From the NCBI GenBank assembly GCA_013368495.1, contig LUCH01002134.1, positions 14,351 through 78,350 on the forward strand: 64,000 bases of DNA, in the 5' to 3' direction. Below the pieces are notes generated by a model. The model did not search any database. It was not told where the DNA came from and worked only from the letters and a program-made list of their open reading frames with translations. Made by a program: the position numbers and the translations under genes. Positions 1-12,600 of this stretch are shown here, piece by piece. Within the stretch, counting starts at the first letter, position 1, and each line of letters starts with the position of its first letter. This DNA is from Paragonimus heterotremus (Eukaryota > Platyhelminthes > Trematoda > Plagiorchiida > Troglotrematidae).

Positions 1-2858
1 GTCATGCTGCGTTTCATAATTTGCCGATCACGCCAACCTAGTTGGTGAGAATATACTCATAATAAAATAACTCTTGATTCATCGGCCACCTAGTATGGTC
101 ATGGGCATGATGAAGTGGTCCAAATTCCATTGCTGTCCGAAAGAATTCCGCAGTGGAGGAGGATGTTTCAGCATTAGCTATACCTAGCTCCAGGTAACCA
201 AAGTATCTCATTATTAAACTGTGAATATCATCTAAGTATGTTATTCTGCGTAAAGCCGTGTCGTCATCCTTGTGTGTAAGAAGCGACCTGAGAATTAACC
301 TAGTTAATGAAGTCAAGATGTGCATGTCGTTAGCAACCTACCGAGCTGATTCAGAAAGGTTCACTAGCAGGCTGTCAAAATACTTGGGGTCCATAGACAT
401 AAGCTTAAAATGTAGGATAGCCCATCACCTCCTTTTCTGATTTTCCTCTGACTGCAGAACACTATCATACCAGGGACAAACAATTCGTAGTTCATCCCTT
501 TCTCTTCGCACCATTCCTCCGTGATGCCTGCTATAAATCGGCTTCGTGAAATACGGATATCTTGATTCGTACACAATTTTGGAACAGCAAAACCTCATTG
601 GTCTGAAAAATTCCAAGAGGCAGTTTTTCTCTCCAAAGGGGCCTAGCGTATAGACCTACTTGAGGCGATCCATCAAGTGCGAAAATCCGAATAAGCAGGT
701 TTTCGTATGTTTCGAAAAGACTAACCCCTATTTAGTAGGCGGTGAATCGGGGTTTCGTTAACATCGTTGACTGAATCCGGCATATGCAAGTATTCATTTG
801 AGACAATGTCAGACGCAATTACATTAGACTTTGTGACAGTATACAGATTTCAACTGAAATCTGACGTTTGTTGGCTAGGTTATTGCTATCGAGCCTGCTT
901 TCAGGCTGCAAATCGGGTAATGGTTTTCCAACCTCAGGCTGACGGCAAAACATTCCGGTTCACCTGAGTAACGAGCATTCGCACAGAAGATAAGACCATA
1001 CCACGACAGTGCGATAGACTCAAGTTTCTAGTCGAATTCCACACCTCTGTTTCTTGGCGAAGTTAGGACTTGCTGCGCAGCTCCACGTCGAAAAGAAACT
1101 TATAAGTTTCAAAGGGAGCACATAAGCCCCTTGACTGTGTTGCCTCAGCAGAGGTGGCATATCTCCTCACTCTCCACTTACTTTTTATCTGTCCCTTACA
1201 AAACGTCGTACTGATCCAGCAGGTATAAAATTTGAGCTAGATGCCACGCTTAACTGCAACCTATGTGAACGGATTCAAAGTCAATTTATCCACCAGCCCG
1301 CATCACGTGGTAGTAAATGTCGCACCCACCTCGAAAAGAGTTACTACAGTCACACTCTCTTTTTGGACTCGACAAACATCTTGTTCTCACAACAATATCG
1401 TTTTTATAATACTGTCTGCAAGTACGAACTCTCTCACCTACTACAACCCCTATTAGTTGACCAGGATGATAAGTATCGGCTGTGCTTTACAGCACTAATA
1501 TGACCACCTTATTAACTCGTTTGTTAAAGAACACTACTTGGTGACCTCTCAGTCTCATCTGCGGTTCGTGACAGAATTCATCTCCATTTTGACACTGCGC
1601 CAGACATCAGCACGATGTCATTGTCAAGTCGGCGGAAATTTCTTCTTGCACCCCAGATAACATTGAGTTTGCCGTATTCATCGTCCGGGTACCTCTATGG
1701 ATAGGTCAACAAGTTTTTATACCTGCTCGGGAGATCCTCGTCGTTGACAAACTTTGACTTGATGGAACGGGACATCAGAATTCCACCGCCGTTCTACGCA
1801 TCGCATATTCATTAGTCTGATTACAGTGCATGTTTTTTATGTGTGTATAATTTCTGCTTTTCTGGGGAATCGGAAGCTTTATTTACTATTCGAACCAGTA
1901 TTAGTCTTCCTACAGTCACACAAAAGGAAACGTTGTCTGGATTGAATATCCTTCAGCAGCCTTCTTTGGGCTGTCGGATTTGGAGACATGGTTGGTGTTA
2001 TGAAAACTGGCCATCACAATTGAATTCTGTTCGTTTCACAGCATAAAACCCAACAGAGTGTAGTCCAGAATTAGTCGGCGATTACTTGTATCGTCGGCCC
2101 ATCAACTGTGTGTGCAGCATACAGTGTACAGAGGCAGTAGTACTAGTGCACTGGAGATGAGCGGTCGTATTATACTACTCATAACGCGGCTATTCAGTAG
2201 TAGGACTAGCACGTATACTTTGACACCGTACAAGCCACAGAAAAAATGCAGGAAAGAGCATCAAAATGCAGCACCGCTTATAATGGTCCTTGCTACTTAA
2301 AGGAACTGAGCATCGACGTCTGTGGCAGTCGAGAGGGTCTGGGCCCCGGTTTTGTTTCTAGTATTGTTTAAACGCTTAACCCATGTGTTGCTTTGTCGAA
2401 TAAACAACCCTTGTGCCATCCGCGTTCTTGGATCACAACACTAGCTGGAGGTTGGTGTGCCTAAGTAATTGACTTAAACGAGAAAGTGGGAAGTGGGCTT
2501 TGTTTAATAGATATATTGACCACATCTTATTGCATCTCATCGAGTACGTATCGCAACCCTTTGGGTTACACATGAAGACTACAATTGGCGTTGTAAAAAA
2601 AGTATGGCTGAATCAGTAGGTATACACTGCTACACATCCCAGCGCACATCAGCAACCATGGCAACCTAGTACTGACGACTGAGTTTTGTGCATGCGGTGA
2701 GATCCGTTTCAAGTAGAAATGGCTGCTGCCCCTTTCACTCGGATTTGCCGCCGATTGTCTGCCAAGATAACTACTGGATAGGTTTTGTGTAGATTCAACT
2801 AAAGTCAACAAACCTATAGGCACTCACGAATTTTTCAATTCTATCTGTAAGCAACACA
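1..2858. other. Left flank, no recognised gene
   Basis: AT-rich sequence with stops in all frames, apart from a 95-codon minus-strand ORF at 38-325 (listed separately) and short ORFs that look like chance. I recognise no protein family, RNA gene or repeat here. It could be intergenic DNA or an intron of a neighbouring gene. Confidence 0.4.
38..325 (-). CDS. Unrecognised ORF, possible exon
   Basis: A 95-codon minus-strand reading frame with varied, protein-like composition. It includes an acidic and aromatic middle (TYLDDIHSL, MRYFGYLELG) and a His-rich segment (HHAHDHTRW). An AG that could act as a splice acceptor (reading TTCTCAG on the minus strand) lies just inside the 5' end, so this could be an internal or terminal exon of a gene running off the left edge. 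I recognise no family. A chance ORF is a serious alternative. Confidence 0.2.
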   Translation of the reverse strand: MHILTSLTRLILRSLLTHKDDDTALRRITYLDDIHSLIMRYFGYLELGIANAETSSSTAEFFRTAMEFGPLHHAHDHTRWPMNQELFYYEYILTN

Positions 2859-3209
2859 GTGCGGCAAGAGCTAAATAACAATACAATATTCTTAGACATA
2901 TTTACTGATAGACGATCCGCTGCTAACTTACCGGCTTATTATAGAGAAATGATGAGTAAACAGGGCCACATTTATAAATCAGCAGCGTCATATTTAGCTA
3001 ATGGAAACTTGAATTTCTTAGCGTCTTGTTTCAAGAGAGGTATGCCCACCAAACGCTCCTTCGAATTAAGTAGAAATCCTAGTTACTACAGGCCAAATAA
3101 TGTCAGAGGACTTTTAGCTGGCAACACAGCATATCCAACAAGAATCACCTTCAACAACGGACTATCGCGATCTAAAGGCCACCTTATGGTTGATCTTCAA
3201 ATATGTTGA
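2859..3209 (+). CDS. Unrecognised 116-codon ORF
   Basis: The longest plus-strand frame in the first 9 kb, open for 116 codons in AT-rich DNA where stops are frequent. The product is basic, with Asn, Tyr and Ser-rich stretches (ELNNNTIFLDIFTDRR, NPSYYRPNNVRG) and no signal peptide or membrane segment. No family is recognised. It starts at a non-ATG codon in the open frame, so if real it is more likely an exon than a complete gene. Confidence 0.2.
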   Translation: MRQELNNNTIFLDIFTDRRSAANLPAYYREMMSKQGHIYKSAASYLANGNLNFLASCFKRGMPTKRSFELSRNPSYYRPNNVRGLLAGNTAYPTRITFNNGLSRSKGHLMVDLQIC

Positions 3210-6200
3210 CGTCGTCGAATTAACTAGCGTGAGATTAGGACCAGCCGCCTTTCGCACTTTCTAGGTAGCCACTCCAGTAACCTTGGGATAACCAGCCGGG
3301 ATACAGACTCTACTCACGGTACAGCAGTTACTTCAGTTTGTTAACCCATACAGTGTTTATGATTTCCAATGCCAATGACGAGAGGATTAGAGGGATGGAA
3401 CAGAAAAGCAGTTGTCCATTGAAAGAGTAGGACATATTTTGCTGATGGTCAAGCCCGTAATAACGTCAACCTCGCCAAAACTATTACTGGGCAACTAGTT
3501 GTAATTAGAGCCTATTCCATTCACTGCCTAGTTAAACTCTGATACAGTAGAGAATCCAGCAGAAGAATAATCCAGCAGCCCTTTAGGATTAGACAAACTG
3601 TTATATCTTTATTCGCCAAGGTCTTTGTTCTGTACTGAACCAATCCCATTACAGATTGTGACATTGCCTGTGTCATTAACATCAGCCAATGACAGGCTCT
3701 GATTCCTTCAACTCTGAGGTAAGTTCACAGATCCATATTATTGCCCCATAAATAAGAACTGCCTATTTGAACCATTCTGATGGCTTCTCCCTACTCCTTA
3801 CGTGGAAGTTCTGAATTCAGCTAAGATTCTCAGTGACACTCGAGGTCCTCATTTCTGACAATTACGTTGAAACACCCAATATCATGAAAGCACAATTCAC
3901 ATCTGACCATGATCCTAACATCATGTTGTCACCACAACTTTAATTGAAGCTTGAGGTGAACCTAGTGATCCTTTAAAATTAGGACGTCTTACATGTTTAA
4001 AGCCAACATTTTGCATGTCATTATCTGCCTTGGACTTGGGCATTTAATCCATAATGGGTCTCTCTCAAATCCCACAGTTTGTACATGAATTTATTGAAAA
4101 CCCACACTGTCGCTAGCCATCTGCTATTGACAAGCTATGAGAAGGTACTAGCATAGACCAGCGTTTCGTTCCCTCAATTTTCTTCAGTGTACCCAGCTGA
4201 CATTCTCGTCCCACATGCCGAACTGATGGAGTACCCATTGCCAGTTGTATCGTTTTATACCGCTGTTAGCTTGCTTCGGTACAATTACTTCTAGTATACA
4301 CGTTAGGCTAATTACATATGCTGGCACGTAGTAGATTTCGGTTGTCATAAATCGGACAGCACTCACTAGTGATTTCAGTCAGTCGCGACTAGTGTTAAAC
4401 CTATGCCAATCGAAATTCCATATTACTATTTAGTTGTACTCAGACTATCGCTCATCAAGTTCAATGATTTGTGTTCACAATTGTCCGAAACCTGTGTGAT
4501 TTCAGCCTGATAAGAGGGGGTAGTATGGAGAGCATCCAGTGGAGTGAACAGCATAATTACGGTATCCTCTTTTGGGATGACTGGTTAATCTCAGACATAC
4601 TCACAATCAAATGTGGCTGAGCGATCGGATATGATCATTTAGTCGTACCTAGTATGAGATTAATAGCGAAGTAGCCAACACGGTTATTTTCGGTGAAAGC
4701 TTGACTAGAGTTCACATCCCGGCCGTCACAAGAATATGCACCACCGACCAATCTTAACAAGGTAAAACTAGGGTAGAATGCTTCTATTTGAAAGGACCTG
4801 CCTGAAATGCCCATGGGAACAGGAATATTACGACCATCTGTGATTGATTTTCAATTCACGTTAACTACGTCTGAATACATTTGTTTGTTAGTACTTCCGA
4901 ACCGTAAAAAGGACAGATATTTTTGTTCATTTCAGGTGAGAGTGACGACCATTTCTTGAAAAATATTACGGATTCATTTTAACGACTTTCTAACGAAAGG
5001 TATTGAATTTTCAACTGGGTATACTTAATTTCAGGGGAGTTAGGCACTCACTGCAATTAGCTAGGTTGAACTCTAGGCGCCTAGCCCAATTTTGAATGGA
5101 CACAGTCTGCCTCCATCGAACAGCTATGAGTATGAACCACAACAGCCATAAGATTTGGAACGGGCTTCAGTTAAAATTTAATCATTTTACCACCAGCATC
5201 CATTCGGTTGCGAATCGAGCTGTTGGTTTTATCCCAGTGGGATTATTTGAACTAAGTCAGCTGTAGATAGTGGTCTTTTTTATACTTGGTCGGCCAATCT
5301 GTCCCCAGACTTCTTGAGAGTTTACTGGATGATGTGAGTTATTCCGGAAAGATCAACAACCGGGTTTGATGTAACGTATTCTCAACCATCTGATTTTATC
5401 TTAATGTATCAGTTAGTGGAAAGTGATTACAGCGAGTAGTGATGTTATAAAAAAAGTATTCAGGCGGTTTGTTCAGCACAAACACTTCAATCAAGTGAAT
5501 AATTCCATTATTACTATCCACATTTATCCGCGCATGACTTCAGCACAAACGGGTCAGTTAAACCGTACCTGACATTCTTCAACTATTCATAGTTAAAGCC
5601 GAGTACCATTGTAATACTGTGGTGGATTATTATTAGGCATAAAACGATCAGTTTTCTGAAAGGAAAGTTGTTACTTAATACAACCATTTGAAATGTACAT
5701 GAAACTGAACGGAAATTTACAACCTGGAAACAACTTATGTACAATATTTCACAACAGTTGGTGATGAGGCTGTACTTTTCCCGCGGAGGTTTATTCAGAA
5801 CAGGAAACTGATCATAAATTCAGGATAATTTAGAACAGATGGGAGACGTTTCATTGCATTGCTATACCAGTTACGAGCTTTATATCAAACTTACTGCGAT
5901 AGTGACCAGTACTACATGTCACATATGTGTGCCGACCGAATCTGGTGGATGTAGGTGGAAGCATCCCATTTTTGTCTTTGTATCCACATAAGGCCAGTCG
6001 TTCGGGCACAGTAACGAGGACGTAGTGATGATCCCTGCTTCTCTACTTTAGGCGTGCAACATGCCACAGTCGAAAGAATGCACTGATTTACGTCTCGCGT
6101 GCAGTAATGAATACTTTGTGTGTAACTACAGATGTTTTCATCGTAATTCAAGAATGCCATGCAGATACGCATTCGTTCAGCCAAATTCTTTGACAATATC

Positions 6201-9200
6201 GACGATTATTCGGCTGTGACGTAAAATTAACTTTGGTGTGGGGCAGTTCTTAATTTTTTAGCAGCCTTTTTAACCCACGTTCCGATTTAAGTCAGTTTCA
6301 TATGTACGCCTAAAATCAGCTGTACTACCCACTGGAAATAATAAAATCCTTATATGACAGAAGTTAGTGGAATACACTCAAGCAACGTCAAAATGTTTCA
6401 TTTTTCATTTTACGCGAACGTTAAACATACGCTGTTGCACTCCAACATACCAGGTGAACAAACCATAATTTTAGAGGTAGTTCGACATAATTTTTCCCCA
6501 TTTAACTGTTACCTTTGTGCTATAGTAGGATGATGAACAACGACAACATTTCCGCCAAAGTTGTTCGACCCGAAGTACTCGGGATATACGTCAAGATTGA
6601 AACATTAGTGAAAACGGACTTTTTGGTTAATCAGAGCGGCTATTGAAGGTGAAGAATGAAAAATTAATACGTCGACGGAAGCTAAATAATGTGGTCATGT
6701 GAAACTATCCAGGTAGTGCACGTGTTTTCACAAGTGAAAGTTCCTTATTTCTCATTGGCACAATTAGTGAATGTGACAATAATCCTTTTGACAAACACTG
6801 CTTAAACGTAAATGGCACATTCTAACTCCTTTGAAATTGATTGTTACATTTGCGCAGATGTGAAAGGATGCTTAATTGTTTCAAAATATTTAATAATGTA
6901 TAACTATCGACTGATGAAACACTTAAAAAACAGATTAAAATTTTATAGAATGTGTTCCTTCACCTACGCTTTAGTAAATATGAGCACTCATTATTGGGTA
7001 AATTGAGCTCGAAAGTAATCGGTTGATCTTCACGTCTAGTCAACTTGGAATGCTCATCCCAGTTTTAGTGTTCCTTGTCTTAGACTGCATCCAGACGATG
7101 CACTAGTTCTAAACAAGTGAGTTCCATTTTAGTTACTTCCGTGTATCCACACTCCAGTCGATGTGATCGTTAGTGTGGTCACGTTAAGCAACTTCTGTGT
7201 GACAGACATAAGACATAAGTCAAGTTTTATTCTTCCACTTAATAAATCTATGCATCACATTGTACACTCAACGTTTGCATTTAAGTATCAAAGGTAAACT
7301 GAATCGCTTTTAACTCTACGTTAAACTGATATAGTACATACTGCCAAGCGGAATTTTCAGATTGTGTTGCCAGTGCACTCGTTCACCGATGTACATAATG
7401 CACCTGCTTAAAACAAAACTACACGGACTAAAAACGACGTTATAAAACTGTAAACGTCGCGCTGTCGCAAATTCTGACAAAATTGATTAACTGAGAGTCG
7501 TGGTTGAATCACCACGGAAACGTTTGTAATTCATTTGGTTTGAAGGACTCTCCATATCACGGACGTAGGTTAACCATAAAAATGTACTGTTTGCTCCCGA
7601 TTTGTTTACAATCTATTACTTACCTCAACTCTAAGATCAAAGCATTATTAATCAATGGTGTGAACCATATGTGACAGTTGGTTATCCAGATTTCATGACG
7701 TCTACTAAAATTAAACGGTCATACAAGTTATGCCAGGTGGACTATAATGGCCTTTTCACATTACGTTCACTTCTCCCGTCATAGCACCGCCTATCTGGTT
7801 ACAATATCTACCATCGACGAGATTACGGAGATCAGTATGGTTGGACGTCTGTTCGAGTCACTGGCTCGACAGATCACGGAGTAAGTTCCATTGAGTTAAA
7901 TTCACGAAGGCGAGCATTCTGTGAGTTTTCCAAGATTTACGTAAAAGTTTGTAGTGTTTGATTATCAAACCTAAATCATTTTTGGCCGACAAACTAAAGA
8001 TACCACTGAAGTGGTATCCACAATAAAGTCACAAAGTGATGTATTTAAAAAAGCTCGTAGCCTGACAGTCGTCCGTTTAAAGTTTTTACTAACTACCTCG
8101 GCGACGATGGAACCGTCCAAGACGAGAGAGGTTGAGGGTAAGGTAGAAATTTTGCATCATTTGCAACTGACCCTATGCTCATGTAAATCGCGGACTGACA
8201 CGATTTCACCTCTAACTTATCCAATATGACAGGGTTTATGGGGATCATGGATTATTTTGTCAACAAACTTCCCTATTAACCACTTCATTGCACTTTATGA
8301 GTGGACAAGCAAGTTGTTAACAGGGACACTGGGTCGTATTAGGAGCTCTGCTCCTGATCTGTAGTAGGTTAGCCTCTCAATTGTCTCAGTGGTTCAAAAA
8401 TGCCGACACGATTGATGATCGGTAGATTTAGGACTGAAGCACGATTGCCAGATACGAAGATGCCATTGAACTTGAGGTTTGTGTATATCGAATCTAGCCA
8501 GCCGATCTGACAATCATGAATTTGATATCGGATTTTCTTCTTCCGGCTGCAAACCAAAGCATACAAACCTATTCATCACACCTATCTTCATCACTTATTC
8601 TATGCTTCCATAAATGAAATGATAGGTATTGCTGCGGACACTGCAAGAGTCGTCAACCCAAATGAATAGATCTTTGTTTTTCATGTCAAACAGGGGTCCC
8701 ATGACTACTGTCGTACTCTTAAGAAAAAAATCTCACATTGCAACAAACCTGTACCTTCGATGAGCGAAACATCCGTCAGTTCTGTTCAGTTGTGGCTGTT
8801 TCTTGTGAAATGGCAACGGGCAAATGAGCAAATGACATATTGTCTACTATCACTACTTTCTATGTTTAGGTGGATACGTGATTAACACTAGCGATTGTTA
8901 CTACTGCGTCATCTTATGCCATAGCGGCAGACGTTTCGCCTTATGGGGAGGTTTTTCTTGCATCAAGCCGCTACATTCAACTGCGTTCCTTCTTCACTTG
9001 ATCGGTTGTTATCTTCGGTGCCTGTCGGTCATTTTTGTATTTTCAGGATAATACTGTTAGTTTCCAAAAGACATCATGGTTTCTAAATTTCTACAGAAGG
9101 GAGAAAAGTCTTTGCTTAAACAGTCCTGCCAATATGTTAGTGATGGAACAAATCCCACCGATTAATTAATACACGTCCCAGAAGTAGGAATCCAGCAATA

Positions 9201-9321
9201 AAATCCAGATTCCTAACCAAAAAGCAGTCGTGGTTCGGGTGTGCGTGACACGTTTGAATATTTGAAGTTTTTCTATTCTCACCGGAGCAAAAGCGACGAG
9301 CAGATGTGTTAACCGAGTCAC
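3210..9321. other. Non-coding flank upstream of PDE9
   Basis: About 6 kb of AT-rich sequence with only short frames in all six readings. I see no exon matching a known family, no tRNA and no clear repeat. A small perfect hairpin at 7499-7516 (6-bp stem CGTGGT/ACCACG) is the only local structure noted. Upstream untranslated or alternative first exons of the PDE9 gene could be hidden here. Confidence 0.4.
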
Positions 9322-9630
9322 GTGGGTGAATGGGCGCGACATACTGCTGAAATCACAGCCAGATTAACTGGTTTTGAAGGAGGGGGCGGTGTACGCGCGT
9401 TTCCAGTCAAGTCGCTTTGCCCCGTTGTCCGACTAATGTTTTGTCAAGGTTGGCTTGTAAGTCCGTACTCAGGTATGGTCCAAGTGTCGAGGTCAACTTC
9501 AGCAAATTCTCACAAAGAATTTGTCATTTTTCATGTTTTCTCACCGCGGTTGCACAAGTTGGTGGTAAACTCAACTTGTTCATCAATAGAAGCTCTAGAC
9601 CTCATTCACACAGGACCCGTTGTCTAGGCA
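9322..9630 (+). promoter_or_regulatory. GC-richer block, candidate PDE9 5' region
   Basis: This block is richer in G+C and CpG than its surroundings and stays open in two overlapping plus frames (9322-9627 and 9417-9740). Neither frame resembles a known protein. It ends immediately before a proposed initiator ATG at 9631, with an in-frame TAG at 9625-9627. A 5' untranslated exon or promoter-proximal block is the simplest reading. No TATA box or factor site can be named with confidence. Confidence 0.25.
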
Positions 9631-9638
9631 ATGTCATG
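9631..9638 (+). CDS. PDE9A: PDE9 proposed initiator exon (8 nt)
   Basis: ATGTCATG is followed by the strong donor GTAAGTATG. It leaves two bases of a codon, exactly what exon 10063 needs (its first base is C), giving M-S-C-T-L-K-L. A TAG lies in frame six bases upstream of the ATG, and a G sits at -3. Phase fit and donor quality support it, but an 8-nt coding exon can arise by chance. The true start may lie in an unrecognised upstream exon. Confidence 0.35.
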
Positions 9639-12600
9639 GTAAGTATGAGCGCTATTTGGATGAATTTGATTAATTTTGCAGAGGTTGGCGAGCAGCTGCT
9701 TATCTGCCGACCATTTGCGGAGTCAGTTCATATAGTCTAATAGGGCTGTCTCATTCCGAAGGCTCTGTGCTTACTTGATGTTTTAGTTCTTCGGTGCAGG
9801 ACCGCTGTTGAATTTGCTGGTGCTCACAGGTTAAAAACTGTATTCATACACCATAATTACAAATCCCGCAAACGGCAGTAACTTCAAAATCGTTTGTAAT
9901 GATCACCTCCTGCTCATTTCATTCCACTAAACATTTTTATCTGATTGCCAACCGAAATGAAAGAACCTAAACGACCAACCCGTTATGGTTGATACATTGT
10001 TCAGATAAGTGAAGCAACCAAGTGCATGACCAGGTATCGAATTTATTTTTTATGTTTGGCAGCACACTAAAACTTTCTGACTTGAAGAATGAATTCAACG
10101 AGCGATTCAAAAGCCTGGAAAGCCGCATCACCGGTGAGTTTTCATATTTAGATTGCCAGTGTTTAAACTACTGATTGCAATTTCAGTTAGTGCAATTTGA
10201 GCACGACTCATTACTCACGAAATTAATCCACTTGGGAACGAGCAAGAGATTACACTGATTTAACGTGCACATTTGTATATCGACTTGAATTTAAGCAATG
10301 AAATATGCGCGTAAAAGTTTATGCGTTGATCAACGTTCAATTCTACCTTAATTTTTCTACAACTGATCGTTTACAAGTAATTCTTGAGTTGCTGTGTAAT
10401 CGTGAATGAAAATAATAACTATTGTTGAGCACTTCAGTGGTTAAACTACGGCGAGTTAAAAAAACGGATGTTATAGGTTGTGTATCGTTTCGACCCTATG
10501 GAGAACCATTAGCAGGCGAAGGAAAATAATCGAAGATAGTCGTCTGAGAGTACGTGCTGGTGTATTTGAGGTGCGTTATGTAAAATGGATACTAATGGGA
10601 TGGATTGGATTATAATTCAACTGAGTTCTTAGATTGTAGCCGAGGTGTTAATTCACGCAAAAATTAAACTGTGTGCATATGCGTGTATGTAGTCATTCGG
10701 TATTGGGTGTGTGAAGGAAATATGACTAGTTTTTCTCATATGGGGTCATAATGATTCATTCGATAATTCGCCCCAGACTACTGAAAGTGCCAAATCCTCT
10801 GATGAACACACCACTTGTGATGTATTCTCCAACAGCCGTTCTTAGTGATTACGGAAACCCCCTTTTAACAGAGTCAGATGGCCAAAGTCAGTATGCTATT
10901 GTTTGAGGATGACAGGTGCAACGTTAGCAGAACCGCATTTTAACTTTCGGAATTGAAAAGAGTCGTTGAGAGGTTTCTTACTGCAAATTACATGTACTCT
11001 AATGCATATTTCCTTGTGATTGGGGACCTGCCCAATACAAAAGTCCTGACAAACTGCGATATAGATATTTGGATCGGCCCATGTCAGACAATTTTTCCTT
11101 TACGTAGATTAACTTGCTCTGTATCGTGTAGTTAGCGCTAAAAGCTCTTCTGTTGTTGTAATCGTTGAGTGGTGTGAAGAGCATTAACGGATACACCGTT
11201 CAGCATATGCTGCCATGCAGCGAATGGAATTATCCCACGCGATTTGAAGTATTTTCAAGCTCCCCATGCTTCGAAACGAAACGTGAAACAATGATTCGCA
11301 TCTATGTACTGTCGACTGACGGAACGGCATTATAACCACCGTTAAATTTGCATTCGTAATCAAACTGGGAATGGTGACATGACGAAGAATGTTATATATT
11401 ATAGTGTCGTTCATTTAGTTTAGGGTTGTAACCGTTTTTGAGATACCGCCCAAACCAGGTTTGCTTCTATTAACTTTTTCATGCTGAATGACCTCCATTC
11501 TGTACTGTAATGTCACTAGTAAATTCATTGTTTTTATATCTCTGAAACGCGTCAAATTTTCTCTACCATCGTGTTTGCTCATGATTCTGTGATGCAAACC
11601 GTAGGTAAATCAATGCACTTTTGAACATTCTATTTACATTTGCAAAAATATCAGGGAAGAACGCTACTGATGTTGTTCAGTGTTGGATGTTTGTTTTAGA
11701 ACGGATTACACTAGCTCAAATATTCGGACAAGTGTCTTCATCTAAGCTGCACCAAACCTTTCACGATCTGTGTGCTTTTAGGTTGGCTCAATAAAACAGG
11801 TTCTCTTCAGTCATGTATACTTTGCAAGTCAACTGAATATGCAATATATCACAGTCCAGCATCGGGGGCGGTTTAAATTGAAGCATGAAAGAGCGATGAG
11901 TGAAGATCTTCAGTGGCAGTTTTATGTACCTTAGTGGCCTGTTCTGTTGTAAGCACGAAACTGAGATTCTACAGTGGGTAAGCCTCACTCGCTAACATTT
12001 GTTTTTCCAAAAATGAAACCGAGTAAATAAATTTCGTAACTCAAATGTTTCTCGGATCGGGATGTTTCTTTAGAGGAAGTTTCCTGGTGGAGGTGCATTG
12101 TGATGCTACTAACGTTTCATTTTAAACAGGCAGACTTAGGCACGTTTCGGAATAGACACCCAATATCCTAAAAGACGTGCTGACTGAGACCAACAAAGCT
12201 CACAGCACACTGCCTGAAGTGACTGTTTCTCCGAGATATGCACTAACTACTTCTGCTTACGCATACAAACGGGGCTGCAACAACTAGCTGTAATTACTGA
12301 AAACATGAACAGTGTTGATGGATATTTAAAGACAACATACGCTTGCCCGAATTCAGAGTCAGATAGCCATTCGGTAAATACATTGGGGGAAGACAATGTC
12401 GAATTAGTTTCGGCTGACGTCTTTATGTGCGTTCCTTTTGCCGACAGTTATACTGACTCACGGTAACCGAAAGACTAAAACAGCAACCTTCAGCGGCGTT
12501 GTATCACAGACATTCTCAATAGCCCAAGCAACAGCATAGTGTCATACTGTACTTCATTACAGTTGAGATCACTTTTGTTTCGTACTTTTGAAGCTTGCAT

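Noticed and set aside
6909..6960. CTGATGA at 6911 as a hammerhead
   Set aside because: The second core strand and stems are absent.
9322..9740. 101- and 107-codon overlapping frames as a coding exon of PDE9
   Set aside because: Neither frame reaches the donor in the phase needed by exon 10063, and neither resembles a known protein.
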